From Microbacterium sp. 11MF (GTDB lineage Bacteria; Actinomycetota; Actinomycetes; Actinomycetales; Microbacteriaceae), in the NCBI RefSeq assembly GCF_000383475.1, contig NZ_KB911459.1, forward strand, positions 820,467-884,466: 64,000 bases of DNA, in the 5' to 3' direction. The position numbers and the translations under genes are program-made. The notes beneath the pieces were generated by a model. That model made no database searches. It was not told the DNA's origin and was given only the letters and a program-made list of their open reading frames with translations. Each line of letters opens with the position of its first letter. The first letter of the stretch is position 1. Shown piece by piece: positions 25,203 to 34,264 of the stretch.

Positions 25203-26201
25203 TCACACCGCCTGGGCGAAGCCGGCCTCGTCGGCCTCCGCGGCCAGATGCGCCAGGGCGGCCGGGATCTCTCGCCCCTTCGATCGCATCGATCGTGCCC
25301 ACAGCCGGCCCGCCCGGTAGGACGACCTCACGAGCGGGCCTGCCAGAACGCCCAGGAAACCGATCGATTCGGCGAGTTCGCGGAGTTCCACGAACTCCTG
25401 CGGCGTGACCCAACGGTCCACGGGCAGGTGCCGGGGCGTCGGGCGCAGGTACTGGGTCAGCGTGATGATGTCGGTTCCGGCGGCGTGGAGGTCCCGGAGG
25501 GCCTCTTCGATCTCGTGTCGCTCCTCACCCATTCCGAGGATCAGGTTCGACTTCGTGATCAATCCGGCATCCCGTGCCCGGGTCAGGACTCCCAGCGACC
25601 GGTCGTACCGGAATGCCGGTCGGATCCGCTTGAAGATGCGCGGCACCGTCTCCACGTTGTGGGCGAAGACCTCCGGCCGAGCCTCGAACACGACGTCGAG
25701 GAGTCCCGGATCGCCGTTGAAGTCCGTCGCGAGCAGTTCGACCCCGGTTCCGGGATTGTCCGCGTGGATACGGCGGACGGTCTCGGCGTTCAGCCAGGCG
25801 CCGCCGTCGGGGAGGTCGTCGCGCGCCACGCAGGTCACGGTGGCGTACCTCAATCGCATACGGCTGACGCTCTCGGCCACGCGCCGAGGCTCATCCGTGT
25901 CGTAGTCCGCCGGCTTGCCGGTGTCGATCTGGCAGAAGTCGCAGCGGCGCGTGCACTGGGAGCCGCCGATGAGGAACGTCGCCTCCCGGTCCTCCCAGCA
26001 TTCGAAGATGTTCGGACAGCCCGCCTCCTGGCAGACGGTGTGCAGGCCTTCGTCCTTCACCAGTGTCTGCAGGGCCTGGTATTCAGGGCCCATGCGGGCC
26101 TTCGTCCGGATCCACTCGGGCTTGCGTTCGATCGGGGTCTGCGCGTTGCGGACCTCCAGACGGAGCATCCGACGGCCCTCCGGCGACGCGGACCCGCTCA
26201 T
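25203..26201 (-). CDS. lipA: Lipoyl synthase
   Basis: 332 residues. Radical-SAM enzyme that inserts two sulfurs into octanoyl groups on E2/H proteins. The auxiliary cluster motif [17 protein letters not shown] and the radical-SAM motif [10 protein letters not shown] are intact, as is the C-terminal VRSSYRAG whose Ser ligates the auxiliary cluster. The ATG at 26201 overlaps the lipB stop as ATGA, so lipB-lipA is one unit. A longer in-frame start upstream lies inside lipB and was not used. Confidence 0.97.
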   Translation of the reverse strand: MSGSASPEGRRMLRLEVRNAQTPIERKPEWIRTKARMGPEYQALQTLVKDEGLHTVCQEAGCPNIFECWEDREATFLIGGSQCTRRCDFCQIDTGKPADYDTDEPRRVAESVSRMRLRYATVTCVARDDLPDGGAWLNAETVRRIHADNPGTGVELLATDFNGDPGLLDVVFEARPEVFAHNVETVPRIFKRIRPAFRYDRSLGVLTRARDAGLITKSNLILGMGEERHEIEEALRDLHAAGTDIITLTQYLRPTPRHLPVDRWVTPQEFVELRELAESIGFLGVLAGPLVRSSYRAGRLWARSMRSKGREIPAALAHLAAEADEAGFAQAV

Positions 26202-26839
26202 GCGGCGACCTCCGCCCCGAACTCCTCGGCGAACGCCGCGCTGACGGTCGGCAGCACCTCGGCGGGGGTCAGGTCCCGACCGAGGACCGTGCTGAGGGTC
26301 GTGACGCCGGCGTCCGCGATCCCGCACGGGATGATGCGGCTGAACGGCTCGAGCGTGTTGTCGCAGTTGAGGGCGAATCCGTGCATCGTGACGCCGGCCT
26401 GCACCCGGACCCCGATCGCCGCGATCTTCTCGACAGCTCCCCGGTGTTCGACCCACACCCCGCTGCGGCCGTCCACGCGCATCCCCGGGACGCCGAAGGA
26501 TCGGGTCACGCGGATCAGGATGCTCTCCAGCCGACGGACGTGAGCCACGACGTCGACGGGCTCCGTCAGGCGGACGAGGGGATAGGCCACCAACTGGCCA
26601 GGACCGTGCCACGTGATCTTGCCCCCTCGGTCCACGTCCACGACGGGCGTGCCGTCGATCGGCCGCTCGTGGGCCGCGGTGCGCGCGCCCGCGGTGTAGA
26701 CGGCGTCGTGCTCGAGCAGCAGCAGGGTGTCTCCGCGGCGGCCGTCGACGATTTCGGAATGCAGCTGACGCTGCAGCGCCCAGCCCTCTCGGTAGGGCAC
26801 GAGGTCGGGCGACAAGCCGACCGTCCGGATCTCGATCAC
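26198..26839 (-). CDS. lipB: Octanoyl-(acyl-carrier-protein):protein transferase
   Basis: 213 residues. Moves octanoate from ACP to lipoyl domains, the step before LipA. Conserved segments are [33 protein letters not shown], the Lys-containing [19 protein letters not shown], and [13 protein letters not shown] with the catalytic Cys. GTG 26839 is chosen because AGGAGG lies 6 nt upstream. The upstream in-frame extension overlaps the divergent TetR gene. The lipB promoter region contains the probable TetR operator, so this pathway may be under its control. Confidence 0.95.
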   Translation of the reverse strand: MIEIRTVGLSPDLVPYREGWALQRQLHSEIVDGRRGDTLLLLEHDAVYTAGARTAAHERPIDGTPVVDVDRGGKITWHGPGQLVAYPLVRLTEPVDVVAHVRRLESILIRVTRSFGVPGMRVDGRSGVWVEHRGAVEKIAAIGVRVQAGVTMHGFALNCDNTLEPFSRIIPCGIADAGVTTLSTVLGRDLTPAEVLPTVSAAFAEEFGAEVAA

Positions 26840-26856
26840 GTGAGCCTCCTCAGGGG

Positions 26857-26877
26857 TTGTTGGACTGCGTGCAACAA
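26857..26877. promoter_or_regulatory. Probable TetR-family operator between lipB and the regulator
   Basis: TTGTTG (26857-26862) and CAACAA (26872-26877) form a 21-bp palindrome. The inner AC and GT also match, so 8 of 10 positions per half-site are symmetric. It overlaps the lipB -10 and lies just upstream of the regulator's -10, ideal for joint control. Confidence 0.65.
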
Positions 26878-26879
26878 TA
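26874..26879 (-). promoter_or_regulatory. -10 box of lipB
   Basis: TATTGT on the minus strand, overlapping the right half of the palindromic operator, about 35 nt before the GTG. A bound repressor would block it. Confidence 0.45.
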
Positions 26880-26888
26880 CGCCCCCGG

Positions 26889-26894
26889 TAAGCT
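26889..26894 (+). promoter_or_regulatory. -10 box of the TetR gene
   Basis: TAAGCT, 6 nt before the TetR ATG (leaderless). The palindromic operator covers the position of its -35 region. Confidence 0.5.
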
Positions 26895-26900
26895 CGTCGC

Positions 26901-27482
26901 ATGACGTCCGGCCGGCCCCGCGCGTCGTCTCGGGAAGTCCTGTCCGAGGCGGCCTGCGAGCTCTTCCTCGAGCGCGGCTTCGACGCGACCTCGATCACCG
27001 ACATCTCCCGTCGCGCGGGCGTGAGCCGGTCCAGCTTCTTCAACTACTTCGAGTCGAAGGAAGCGATCCTCTGGTCGTCCCTGGACGAGCGCATCGACCG
27101 CCTTCGTGGCGACGTCCCGTTCATCGACCCGGCCGCTGCTCTCACGACGCTGTGCCGCGACCTCGAGCCCGACAGTCTCGCCCTCGCTCTGGTCAACACC
27201 GAGGCCATGGGGCTGACCGACGAGCTCGAGCGCGGCGCCGCGGTGCGCCACGCCAGGATCGCGCGAGCCGTCGCGGCATCCGTCATCGCACACGGCGCCG
27301 ATCAGGTCGAGGCTGCAGTGTGCGGCGCGGCGCACGCCGGAGCCGTGATGGTCGCCATCGAACGATGGGCGCGCGGCGGGGTGGCCCGCGCGACGCTGGC
27401 GATGGAGCTGGCGCACGCCCTGGTTGTGGCGGAGGTCACTCTCCCGTGGAGCCGGGCGGGGGACTCCCGCTCTCTCGACTAA
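26901..27482 (+). CDS. TetR family transcriptional regulator
   Basis: 193 residues. The N-terminal helix-turn-helix domain is typical: [44 protein letters not shown] (about residues 14-57). The C-terminal ligand domain is Ala-rich and not recognisable. It is divergent from lipB-lipA, and the 61-bp gap holds a strong palindrome, so it probably represses itself and perhaps lipBA. Its stop codon TAA forms part of a -10 box for ffh. The ligand is unknown; a fatty-acyl or redox signal would fit the neighbour but is a guess. Confidence 0.9.
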   Translation: MTSGRPRASSREVLSEAACELFLERGFDATSITDISRRAGVSRSSFFNYFESKEAILWSSLDERIDRLRGDVPFIDPAAALTTLCRDLEPDSLALALVNTEAMGLTDELERGAAVRHARIARAVAASVIAHGADQVEAAVCGAAHAGAVMVAIERWARGGVARATLAMELAHALVVAEVTLPWSRAGDSRSLD

Positions 27483-27485
27483 ACT
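27480..27485 (+). promoter_or_regulatory. -10 box of ffh, overlapping the TetR stop codon
   Basis: TAAACT: its first three bases are the TAA stop of the TetR gene. The ffh ATG lies 9 nt downstream, leaving little or no leader. Confidence 0.45.
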
Positions 27486-27494
27486 CGATCCATC

Positions 27495-29045
27495 ATGGCT
27501 ACCTTCGGCACGCTCTCCGATCGTCTCACCGAGACCTTCCGCAACCTCCGCACGAAGGGGAAGCTGTCGCCCGCCGACATCGACGGCACCGTGCGCGAGA
27601 TCCGTCGCGCACTGCTCGACGCTGACGTCGCACTGCAGGTCGTCAAGGAGTTCACCGGCAAGGTGCGCGAGCGCGCACTCGGTGACGAGGTCAGCCGGGC
27701 GTTGAACCCGGCTCAGCAGGTCGTCCAGATCGTCAACGAGGAGCTCGTCGCCATCCTCGGCGGGCAGCAGCGCCGTCTGCAGTTCGCCAAGCAGCCCCCC
27801 ACGGTCATCATGCTGGCCGGTCTCCAGGGGTCCGGTAAGACGACGTTCGCGGGAAAACTCGCCAAGCAGCTCGAGAAGGACGGTCACACTCCGCTCCTCG
27901 TCGCGTGCGACCTCCAGCGCCCCAACGCCGTCAACCAGCTGACCGTCGTCGCGGAGCGTGCCGGCGCGGCCATCTACGCGCCCGAGCCGGGCAACGGCGT
28001 CGGTGACCCGGTCAAGGTCGCCCGGGACGGCGTCGAGCACGCGCGACGTCAGCAGTTCGACACCGTGATCATCGACACGGCCGGCCGCCTCGGCGTCGAC
28101 GCCGAGCTCATGAAGCAGGCCGCCGACATCCGCAAGGCGACCGCGCCGGACGAGGTCCTCTTCGTCATCGACGCGATGATCGGTCAGGATGCCGTGAACA
28201 CGGCCAAGGCGTTCCAGGACGGTGTCGACTTCACCGGTGTCGTGCTCTCCAAGCTCGACGGCGACGCACGCGGTGGTGCCGCGCTGTCCGTGGCCTCCGT
28301 GACCGGTCGCCCCATCATCTTCGCGTCGACGGGTGAGGGCCTCGACGACCTCGAGCCCTTCCACCCCGACCGCATGGCGAGCCGCATCCTCGACCTCGGC
28401 GACATCCTCACCCTCATCGAGCAGGCCCAGCAGGCCTTCGATGAGGAGGAGGCGCAGCGCGTCGCTGAGAAGCTCGCGACCGAGCAGTTCACCCTCGAGG
28501 ACTTCCTCGAGCAGCTCCAGCAGGTCCGCAAGATGGGCTCGATGAAGAAGATGCTCGGGATGCTGCCCGGTATGGGGCAGATGAAGCAGCAGATCGAGAA
28601 CTTCGACGAGCGCGAGATCGACCGGACCGAGGCGATCATCCGCTCCATGACGCCGGGAGAGCGCCGCAATCCGAAGGTGCTCAACGGCTCGCGTCGCCTC
28701 CGCATCGCCCGCGGCTCGGGCATGACGGTCACCGACGTGAACCAGCTCGTGCAGCGCTTCGACCAGGCGGCCAAGATGATGAAGACCGTGGCTCGCGGCG
28801 GCGTCCCCTCGATGCCGGGGATGGGTGCTGTCGGCGGCAAGCCGGGCGCCTCGAGCAAGCGCGGGAAGAAGCAGAAGAGCGGTGGCGGATCGCGCTCCGG
28901 CAATCCCGCCAAGCGCGCGGCCGAGAACGCGGGCATCACGTCGGCGAGCACGGCGGCATCCGGCTCCGGGTTCGGGCTCGGCGCACCCGCTCAGCCGAGC
29001 GAGGCCGACCTCGCCGAGATCCAGAAGCTCTTCGGCAAGGGCTGA
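27495..29045 (+). CDS. ffh: Signal recognition particle protein Ffh
   Basis: 516 residues. Binds signal sequences on ribosomes and, with 4.5S RNA and FtsY, delivers them to SecYEG. GTPase motifs: GLQGSGKTTFAGK, CDLQRPNAVNQL, DTAGRLGVD, SKLDGDARGG. The methionine-rich M domain is clear (MGSMKKMLGMLPGMGQMKQQ and RGSGMTVTDVNQL). The C-terminus has an added Lys/Gly/Ser-rich tail (SSKRGKKQKSGGGSRSG), usual for actinobacterial Ffh. Convergent with the YbdK-type ligase 6 bp downstream. Confidence 0.97.
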   Translation: MATFGTLSDRLTETFRNLRTKGKLSPADIDGTVREIRRALLDADVALQVVKEFTGKVRERALGDEVSRALNPAQQVVQIVNEELVAILGGQQRRLQFAKQPPTVIMLAGLQGSGKTTFAGKLAKQLEKDGHTPLLVACDLQRPNAVNQLTVVAERAGAAIYAPEPGNGVGDPVKVARDGVEHARRQQFDTVIIDTAGRLGVDAELMKQAADIRKATAPDEVLFVIDAMIGQDAVNTAKAFQDGVDFTGVVLSKLDGDARGGAALSVASVTGRPIIFASTGEGLDDLEPFHPDRMASRILDLGDILTLIEQAQQAFDEEEAQRVAEKLATEQFTLEDFLEQLQQVRKMGSMKKMLGMLPGMGQMKQQIENFDEREIDRTEAIIRSMTPGERRNPKVLNGSRRLRIARGSGMTVTDVNQLVQRFDQAAKMMKTVARGGVPSMPGMGAVGGKPGASSKRGKKQKSGGGSRSGNPAKRAAENAGITSASTAASGSGFGLGAPAQPSEADLAEIQKLFGKG

Positions 29046-29051
29046 ACCGGC

Positions 29052-30209
29052 TCAGCCGACCGAGACGACGTCCCGGAGGCTGGGTCCGCCGCGGAATTCC
29101 CGGATGAGGTGGTGCACCACCTCGCGCAGGTCGCCGTCGGCGGCATCGGCCACCCGGATCTGTCGCTCGTAGCTCGCGCCCTGGTCGAGGATCTGCGCGA
29201 CGCCGGCGAATTCCTTCGCGCAGTGGAGCTCCGCGGCGATGGGAGAGAGCGAGTCGACGATCTCGCGGAGATGGTCGGCGACGGGGCGCTGCCGCCCGTC
29301 GCGGTCGACGATGACGTCGGCCTGCAGTCCGTAGCGTGCGGCCCGCCACTTGTTCTCGCGGACGAACCACGGCTGGATCGTCGGGAGGGCCCGCCCCTCG
29401 TCGAGCATCCGCGAGAAATGCTCGGCGAGGACCTGCACGAGGGCGGCGACCGCAGCGAGTTCGGGGAGCGTTGACATGCCGTCGCACGCGCGGATCTCGA
29501 TGGTGCCCCACCGTGGTGCCGGCCGGATGTCCCACCGCACCTCGGTCGAATCGGCCATGACCCCCGTGCGCTCCATGTCGCCCAGGTAGGCCTCGTACTC
29601 GGCCCACGACTCCAGCGGCCAGGGGAGCCCCGCCGTCGGGAGCTGCTGGAAGACGAGGGCGCGGTTGGACGCGTACCCCGTGCGGTCGCCGGCCCAGAAC
29701 GGACTCGAGGCGGACAGCGCCTGGAGGTGGGGGAGATAAGCCGAGAGCGCGTTGATCATGGGGAAGACCTTCGACACGTCCTCCACCCCGACGTGGACGT
29801 GGATGCCCCAGATCATCATGTTGCGCCCCCACCACTGGGTCCGCTCGATGAGCTTGTGGTAGCGCGTCTTGTCCGTGACCTGCTGGTCGTACCAGCGTGC
29901 GAACGGGTGGCTGCCGGCGCAGAGGAGCTCGACGCCCAGGGGATCGGTGACCGTGCGGACGAGATCGATCGCATCCCCGATGTCGTCCACCGCCGCCGCG
30001 ACGGTGTCGCCGACGCCGCTCGTCACCTCGATGGTGTTCGTCAGGAGCTCGCCCGTGACCGTGTGACGCTCGTGCCGCGTCTGCTCCTCGACCTGGTCGA
30101 GGATGCCGGGGGCCGCCGGCACGAGATCACCGGTCGACCTGTCGGCCAACATGATCTCCCATTCGATTCCGACGGACGAACGGGCGGATGTGGCGAAGGT
30201 CACCGTCAT
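29052..30209 (-). CDS. Carboxylate-amine ligase, YbdK (glutamate-cysteine ligase type 2) family
   Basis: 385 residues. The family start [22 protein letters not shown], and [11 protein letters not shown] with a metal-binding His pair match YbdK/GCS2 enzymes, as do [16 protein letters not shown] and [12 protein letters not shown]. Known members join glutamate and cysteine weakly or serve thiol pathways such as ergothioneine; no other such genes are nearby, so the physiological substrate is open. ATG 30209 is chosen because CACACT, a -10-like hexamer, ends 6 nt upstream and because the conserved domain begins at once. Confidence 0.9.
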   Translation of the reverse strand: MTVTFATSARSSVGIEWEIMLADRSTGDLVPAAPGILDQVEEQTRHERHTVTGELLTNTIEVTSGVGDTVAAAVDDIGDAIDLVRTVTDPLGVELLCAGSHPFARWYDQQVTDKTRYHKLIERTQWWGRNMMIWGIHVHVGVEDVSKVFPMINALSAYLPHLQALSASSPFWAGDRTGYASNRALVFQQLPTAGLPWPLESWAEYEAYLGDMERTGVMADSTEVRWDIRPAPRWGTIEIRACDGMSTLPELAAVAALVQVLAEHFSRMLDEGRALPTIQPWFVRENKWRAARYGLQADVIVDRDGRQRPVADHLREIVDSLSPIAAELHCAKEFAGVAQILDQGASYERQIRVADAADGDLREVVHHLIREFRGGPSLRDVVSVG

Positions 30210-30262
30210 CGGCCCAGTGTGGCACGCCGATCCGGCGGTTCGCGGCATCCCTCTCCATCTGG

Positions 30263-30268
30263 CAGAAT
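30263..30268 (+). promoter_or_regulatory. -10 box of rpsP
   Basis: CAGAAT, in a context (GGCAGAATGGACG) repeated at the rplS promoter (32919-32924). The shared context suggests common control of the two ribosomal-protein units. Confidence 0.5.
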
Positions 30269-30274
30269 GGACGG

Positions 30275-30394
30275 TTGGACCGCCTTGCCCGACCCTCTAT
30301 CCGGCTCGGAGGTCCACCGCAGAGCTCCCGCCGGGTGTGCACCCCACGCTCCAGGCGACGTTCATCATCATTCGCAACACCATTCAGGAGAATT
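30275..30394 (+). promoter_or_regulatory. 5' leader of the rpsP mRNA
   Basis: About 120 nt of untranslated RNA before a GTG start with Shine-Dalgarno CAGGAG. The first bases TGGACC (30276-30281) can pair with GGTCCA (30311-30316). A role in autogenous control by S16 is possible but not shown. Confidence 0.4.
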
Positions 30395-30805
30395 GTGGCT
30401 GTCAAGATCCGTCTGAAGCGCATGGGCAAGATCCGTGCGCCGTACTACCGCATCGTCGTCGCCGACTCGCGCACCAAGCGCGACGGTCGCGTGATCGAGG
30501 AGATCGGCAAGTACCACCCCACCGAGCAGCCCTCGTTCATCGAGGTCGACTCGGAGCGCGCGCAGTACTGGCTCTCCGTCGGCGCGCAGCCGACCGAGCA
30601 GGTCGCCGCCATCCTCAAGCTCACGGGCGACTGGGGCAAGTTCAAGGGCGACAAGGACGCGGTCTCGACCGTGAAGACCGCCGAGCCGAAGGCTCCCTTC
30701 GAGCTCGACTCGTCGAAGAAGTCGGTCGTCAAGCCGAAGGCCGAGAAGAAGGCCGAAGCGCCCGCCGCCGACGCCGAGGCCGCCGACGCGACCGAGTCCG
30801 AGTAA
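30395..30805 (+). CDS. rpsP: 30S ribosomal protein S16
   Basis: 136 residues. Core S16 (residues 1-80: [25 protein letters not shown], then [12 protein letters not shown]) is followed by a Lys/Ala/Glu-rich tail ([22 protein letters not shown]) common in actinobacteria and probably unstructured. The GTG at 30395 gives the conserved N-terminus; upstream in-frame codons belong to the leader. First gene of rpsP-khpA-rimM-trmD. Confidence 0.97.
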   Translation: MAVKIRLKRMGKIRAPYYRIVVADSRTKRDGRVIEEIGKYHPTEQPSFIEVDSERAQYWLSVGAQPTEQVAAILKLTGDWGKFKGDKDAVSTVKTAEPKAPFELDSSKKSVVKPKAEKKAEAPAADAEAADATESE

Positions 30806-30809
30806 GACC

Positions 30810-31040
30810 TTGCTGGCCGCCGCGCTCGAACACATCGTCAAGGGGATCGTCGATCACCCGGATGACGTCACCATCGCCTCCAGCTCCTCGCCTCGCGGCG
30901 AGGTGCTCGAAGTGCGTGTGCACCCCGATGACCGGGGTCGTGTGATCGGGCGCGGCGGACGCACGGCGAAAGCCCTGCGCACCCTCATCTCCGCGCTGGC
31001 CGACGGCTCGCGCGTCCGCGTCGACGTTGCGGACGACTGA
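30810..31040 (+). CDS. khpA: KH-domain RNA-binding protein KhpA (YlqC family)
   Basis: 76 residues, a single KH domain with the GXXG-type loop RVIGRGGRTAKALRTLI. In Gram-positives KhpA pairs with KhpB (Jag) and binds many RNAs, affecting cell-wall and division genes. The TTG start lies 4 nt after the rpsP stop, and the family N-terminus (LAAALEHIVKGIVDHP) begins right there. Position between rpsP and rimM is classic. Confidence 0.93.
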   Translation: MLAAALEHIVKGIVDHPDDVTIASSSSPRGEVLEVRVHPDDRGRVIGRGGRTAKALRTLISALADGSRVRVDVADD

Positions 31041-31041
31041 G

Positions 31042-31659
31042 ATGTCGGCGAAATCGGCCCGAACGCAGTTGCGTGTCGGGCGCCTGGTCAAGGCGCACGG
31101 CCTCAAGGGCGCCCTCAAGCTCGAGCTCTACACGGATGACCCGGACGGGCGTTTCGTCACCGGTGCCGTCTTCACGCTGCAGGTCCCGGAGTCCTCGCCC
31201 TGGCACGGCAAGACCGTGACCGTCCGCGAGTTCAAATGGATGAACTCGCACCCCGTCGTCTTCCTCGAGGGGATCGACGATCGCAGAGCGGCCGAGTCCC
31301 TCGTGCGGGCGATCCTGTGGATCGAGCAGGATGCCTCCGCTCCGGTCGTCGAAGACGACGCCTGGTACGACCACCAGCTCGTCGGGCTCGACGTCGTGCG
31401 CGACGGCGATGTCGTCGGCAAAGTGGTCCGTGTCGACCACTTCCCGGCCCAGGATCTCCTCGGAGTCCAGCTGACGCAGGACGGCGACCGCGAGGTGCTC
31501 GTCCCCTTCGTGAAGGCCATCGTTCCCGAGGTGGACATGGCTGCCGGCCGGCTGATCGTCACCCCGCCGCCAGGCTTGTTCGAAGAGCTTCCCGCCGACG
31601 ACGACCACTCCGAGGGATCCTCGGACGAGGTCGCCGATGAGGACGTCCGCGGAGCCTGA
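31042..31659 (+). CDS. rimM: Ribosome maturation factor RimM
   Basis: 205 residues. Binds S19 in the 30S head and helps late 16S processing. The N-terminal barrel has [23 protein letters not shown], and the PRC-barrel-like C-terminal domain has [25 protein letters not shown], and [20 protein letters not shown]. An acidic tail follows. ATG 31042 lies 1 nt after the khpA stop. An alternative upstream start at 31027 would overlap khpA. Confidence 0.95.
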   Translation: MSAKSARTQLRVGRLVKAHGLKGALKLELYTDDPDGRFVTGAVFTLQVPESSPWHGKTVTVREFKWMNSHPVVFLEGIDDRRAAESLVRAILWIEQDASAPVVEDDAWYDHQLVGLDVVRDGDVVGKVVRVDHFPAQDLLGVQLTQDGDREVLVPFVKAIVPEVDMAAGRLIVTPPPGLFEELPADDDHSEGSSDEVADEDVRGA

Positions 31660-31660
31660 C

Positions 31661-32368
31661 GTGCGCATCGACGTCGTCACGATCTTCCCCGCATTCTTCG
31701 ACGTCCTGGAGGTCTCGCTGCTCGGTCGAGCGCGCGGAGCCGGCCTCCTCGACATCCGCGTCCACGATCTCCGCGAGCACGCGACCGATCGTCACCGCAC
31801 CGTCGACGACACGCCCTACGGGGGTGGCGCCGGGATGGTGATGAAGCCCGAACCCTGGGCGCTGGCGCTGGATGAGATCGCCGCCGCAGGTCACGACGCC
31901 GAGGATGCGGCATCCGGACCGCTCTTCCTCTTCCCCTCGCCTGCGGGCGAACGGTTCACGCAGTCCCTCGCCCGCGAGTGGAGCCACGAGCCGCACATCG
32001 TCTTCGGCTGCGGACGGTACGAGGGTATCGACGAGCGCGTCTTCTCGTACGCCGCGACCATCGGCCGCGTGCGCCTGGTGAGCCTCGGAGACTACGTGCT
32101 GAACGGCGGTGAAGTCGCGGCCATGGCGATGATCGAAGCCGTGGGGCGACTCGTCCCGGGCGTTGTCGGCAATCCCGAGAGCCTCGTCGAGGAGTCGCAC
32201 GAGGACGGGCTGCTCGAATACCCCTCCTACACGAAGCCCGCGTCGTGGCGAGGGTACGAGGTTCCCGACGTCCTGCTGAGCGGTCACCACGGACGTGTCG
32301 CGCAGTGGCGTCGCGACCAGCAGGTCGAGCGCACCAGGACGCGTCGCCCCGACCTCCTGCCCGAGTAG
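31661..32368 (+). CDS. trmD: tRNA (guanine(37)-N(1))-methyltransferase
   Basis: 235 residues. Makes m1G37 next to the anticodon, preventing +1 frameshifting. SPOUT trefoil-knot signatures: [41 protein letters not shown], and [24 protein letters not shown] 31661 gives the family start [12 protein letters not shown]. An ATG at 31637 would add eight residues inside rimM and is less likely. It ends the rpsP operon. Confidence 0.95.
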   Translation: MRIDVVTIFPAFFDVLEVSLLGRARGAGLLDIRVHDLREHATDRHRTVDDTPYGGGAGMVMKPEPWALALDEIAAAGHDAEDAASGPLFLFPSPAGERFTQSLAREWSHEPHIVFGCGRYEGIDERVFSYAATIGRVRLVSLGDYVLNGGEVAAMAMIEAVGRLVPGVVGNPESLVEESHEDGLLEYPSYTKPASWRGYEVPDVLLSGHHGRVAQWRRDQQVERTRTRRPDLLPE

Positions 32369-32404
32369 CCGGAACCCGCAGAGGCCGGTCGGTCCTCGTC
32401 GTCG

Positions 32405-32410
32405 TAGCAT
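32405..32410 (+). promoter_or_regulatory. -10 box of the 155-residue membrane protein gene
   Basis: TAGCAT, 6 nt before the ATG: leaderless arrangement, although CGGAGG also lies in the gap. Confidence 0.45.
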
Positions 32411-32416
32411 CGGAGG

Positions 32417-32884
32417 ATGCCCCTGCGTCGTGGATTCTTCTTCTGGCTCCTCCCGAGCGCGGCCATCCTGCCGCTCTGGCTCCTGGTGGGCTGGATCGTC
32501 TCGGACGCCGGTGGGTGGGCGCTCGCTTGGGTCCTCGTGATAGCGATCCCGTCCGTACTCGTCGGTCAGCTCATCCTGACCCTCCTCATCCGCTCCCGAG
32601 GGACCGTCCGGCACACGCGGACGGTGTCATGGTGGGATGCAGGCGGTGTCGGCCTCTGGCACGTCCTGACGATCGCGGTGGGCTTGTTCAATCAGACGTG
32701 GTTCTGGCCGCTCCTGATCGCAGCGACCGTCGTGTACCTCGCCGTCTTCTGGTCCTCGCTCCGGCAGCTGTTCCAGGAGGCCCGCCCCTCGGTGATCCTC
32801 CGTCGCTACACGGCCCCGGCCACGACAGGACGTCGCGATCCTTCGGTGGTCGTCCTCGAGGAGAAGCGCGACCCCCTCGTCTGA
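32417..32884 (+). CDS. Small integral membrane protein of unknown function
   Basis: 155 residues with about four hydrophobic segments: PSAAILPLWLLVGWIV, WALAWVLVIAIPSVLVGQ, GVGLWHVLTIAVGLF and LLIAATVVYLAVFW. A short polar C-terminal tail follows. No motif that names a family or transport substrate. It sits between trmD and rplS, where I would otherwise expect direct succession; its own -10 box suggests separate expression. Confidence 0.7.
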   Translation: MPLRRGFFFWLLPSAAILPLWLLVGWIVSDAGGWALAWVLVIAIPSVLVGQLILTLLIRSRGTVRHTRTVSWWDAGGVGLWHVLTIAVGLFNQTWFWPLLIAATVVYLAVFWSSLRQLFQEARPSVILRRYTAPATTGRRDPSVVVLEEKRDPLV

Positions 32885-32918
32885 TCCGGGCGCGTTTGGA
32901 GGGGGTCGGCATCCATGG

Positions 32919-32924
32919 CAGAAT
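32919..32924 (+). promoter_or_regulatory. -10 box of rplS
   Basis: CAGAAT with TTGGAG (32896-32901) 17 bp upstream. The surrounding GGCAGAATGGACG matches the rpsP promoter. Confidence 0.55.
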
Positions 32925-32930
32925 GGACGC

Positions 32931-33052
32931 TTGTGCCCTGACAGACCTCTGCCTCGGGGGAGTTCGGAGCCGCATCGGCGCCGACAGGGCACCGCATCCT
33001 TTCTCCTCTAACTCTCGCGATCGACCTGGGGCGGTCGCAGGAAGTGACGATC
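32931..33052 (+). promoter_or_regulatory. 5' leader of the rplS mRNA
   Basis: About 120 nt without a gene. GTGCCCTG (32933-32940), at the predicted 5' end, is perfectly complementary to CAGGGCAC (32985-32992), closing a 44-nt domain. Candidate site for feedback by L19; the mechanism is inferred. Confidence 0.4.
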
Positions 33053-33400
33053 ATGCAGATCCTCGACTCCGTCGACGCAGCCTCGCTGCGGTCCGACATC
33101 CCCGTCTTCAACGCCGGCGACAACGTGAAGGTCCACGTCAACATCACCGAAGGCAACCGCTCGCGCATCCAGGTGTTCCAGGGTGTCGTCATCGGTCGCT
33201 CGGGTGACGGCGTCCGGGAGACGTTCACCGTTCGCAAGATCAGCTTCCAGGTGGGCGTCGAGCGTACCTTCCCGGTGCACAGCCCCGTGATCGACCACAT
33301 CGAGGTCGTCACCCGCGGTGACGTGCGTCGCGCGAAGCTGTACTACCTGCGCGAGCTGCGCGGCAAGAAGGCGAAGATCAAGGAGAAGCGCGACCGCTGA
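33053..33400 (+). CDS. rplS: 50S ribosomal protein L19
   Basis: 115 residues, standard length. Located at the 30S-50S interface. Conserved [43 protein letters not shown], and the basic end [23 protein letters not shown] 33053 gives the family N-terminus [13 protein letters not shown]; a GTG at 33044 in the same frame would add three residues. Followed by a strong terminator. Confidence 0.97.
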   Translation: MQILDSVDAASLRSDIPVFNAGDNVKVHVNITEGNRSRIQVFQGVVIGRSGDGVRETFTVRKISFQVGVERTFPVHSPVIDHIEVVTRGDVRRAKLYYLRELRGKKAKIKEKRDR

Positions 33401-33410
33401 GCGCTTTTCC

Positions 33411-33445
33411 ACGGATGCCCCGGGACACTGTCCCGGGGCATCCGT
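33411..33445 (+). terminator. Terminator after rplS
   Basis: Complementary arms 33411-33427 and 33429-33445 form a stem of about 15-16 bp ending in CGTTC. The right arm carries the 10-mer complement GGCATCCGTC. Confidence 0.8.
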
Positions 33446-33532
33446 CGTTCCCGGGTGTTTCGATCCCCGGTCCAGCCGTCATGTGCGACGCTGGTGGATG
33501 GTCGCCGAACCCCGGCGCCGGTGAAGGACAGC

Positions 33533-34264
33533 ATGACCACCGACTCCTCGTCGCCCGCCGTCGACAGCGACACGCGTCCCCGTCGCGGACCGTGGCCTTT
33601 CATCCGCGACCTCCTCGTGATCCTGCTGGTCGCGGTGCTCGTCTCCTTCCTGGTGAAGACGTTCCTCGTGCGGTCGTTCTACATCCCGTCGGGCTCGATG
33701 GAGCGAACGCTGCTGAAGGGCGACCGGATCCTCGTCGATGAGCTGACGCCCCGCTTCGGTGCGTACGAGCGCGGCGACGTCGTGGTCTTCCGCGACCCGG
33801 GCGGGTGGCTTCCGACGACCTACGAGCCCGAGCAGCCCCCGCTGACGGCTGCGCTGGACTGGCTGGGATCCCTCGTGGGCCTGACGGCGTCCGACAGCGA
33901 GGATCACCTGATCAAGCGCATCATCGGCCTACCCGGCGATCACGTGATCTGCTGCAACGCACTGGGGCAGGTCACGGTCAACGGCGTGCCGATCGACGAG
34001 ACCCCGTACCTCGATCTCGGCCCCTCGCAGTCCGCCCCCGAGGAGTTCGACTACGACGTCACGGTCCCCGAGGGCTCCGTCTGGGTTCTCGGCGACAACC
34101 GCGACAACTCTCAGGATTCCCGATACCAGCAGGATCAGCCCGGTCACGGCTTCGTCCCGATCGACAACATCGTGGGGCGGGCATTCCTCATCACCTGGCC
34201 GTTCGACCGGTTCGGGACGATCGACTTCCACCACGAGGTGTTCAGAGGGGTCCCGGCGCCGTGA
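33533..34264 (+). CDS. lepB: Signal peptidase I
   Basis: 243 residues. Cleaves signal peptides from exported proteins. One N-terminal membrane anchor (LLVILLVAVLVSFLVKTFLV, about residues 24-43), catalytic Ser in YIPSGSMERTL, catalytic Lys in HLIKRIIGLPGD, and the box GDNRDNSQDSR are present. ATG 33533 is chosen for its position after AAGGAC and before the cytosolic Arg-rich stretch. The last base of the stop is the A of the rnhB ATG, so the two are coupled. Confidence 0.96.
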   Translation: MTTDSSSPAVDSDTRPRRGPWPFIRDLLVILLVAVLVSFLVKTFLVRSFYIPSGSMERTLLKGDRILVDELTPRFGAYERGDVVVFRDPGGWLPTTYEPEQPPLTAALDWLGSLVGLTASDSEDHLIKRIIGLPGDHVICCNALGQVTVNGVPIDETPYLDLGPSQSAPEEFDYDVTVPEGSVWVLGDNRDNSQDSRYQQDQPGHGFVPIDNIVGRAFLITWPFDRFGTIDFHHEVFRGVPAP

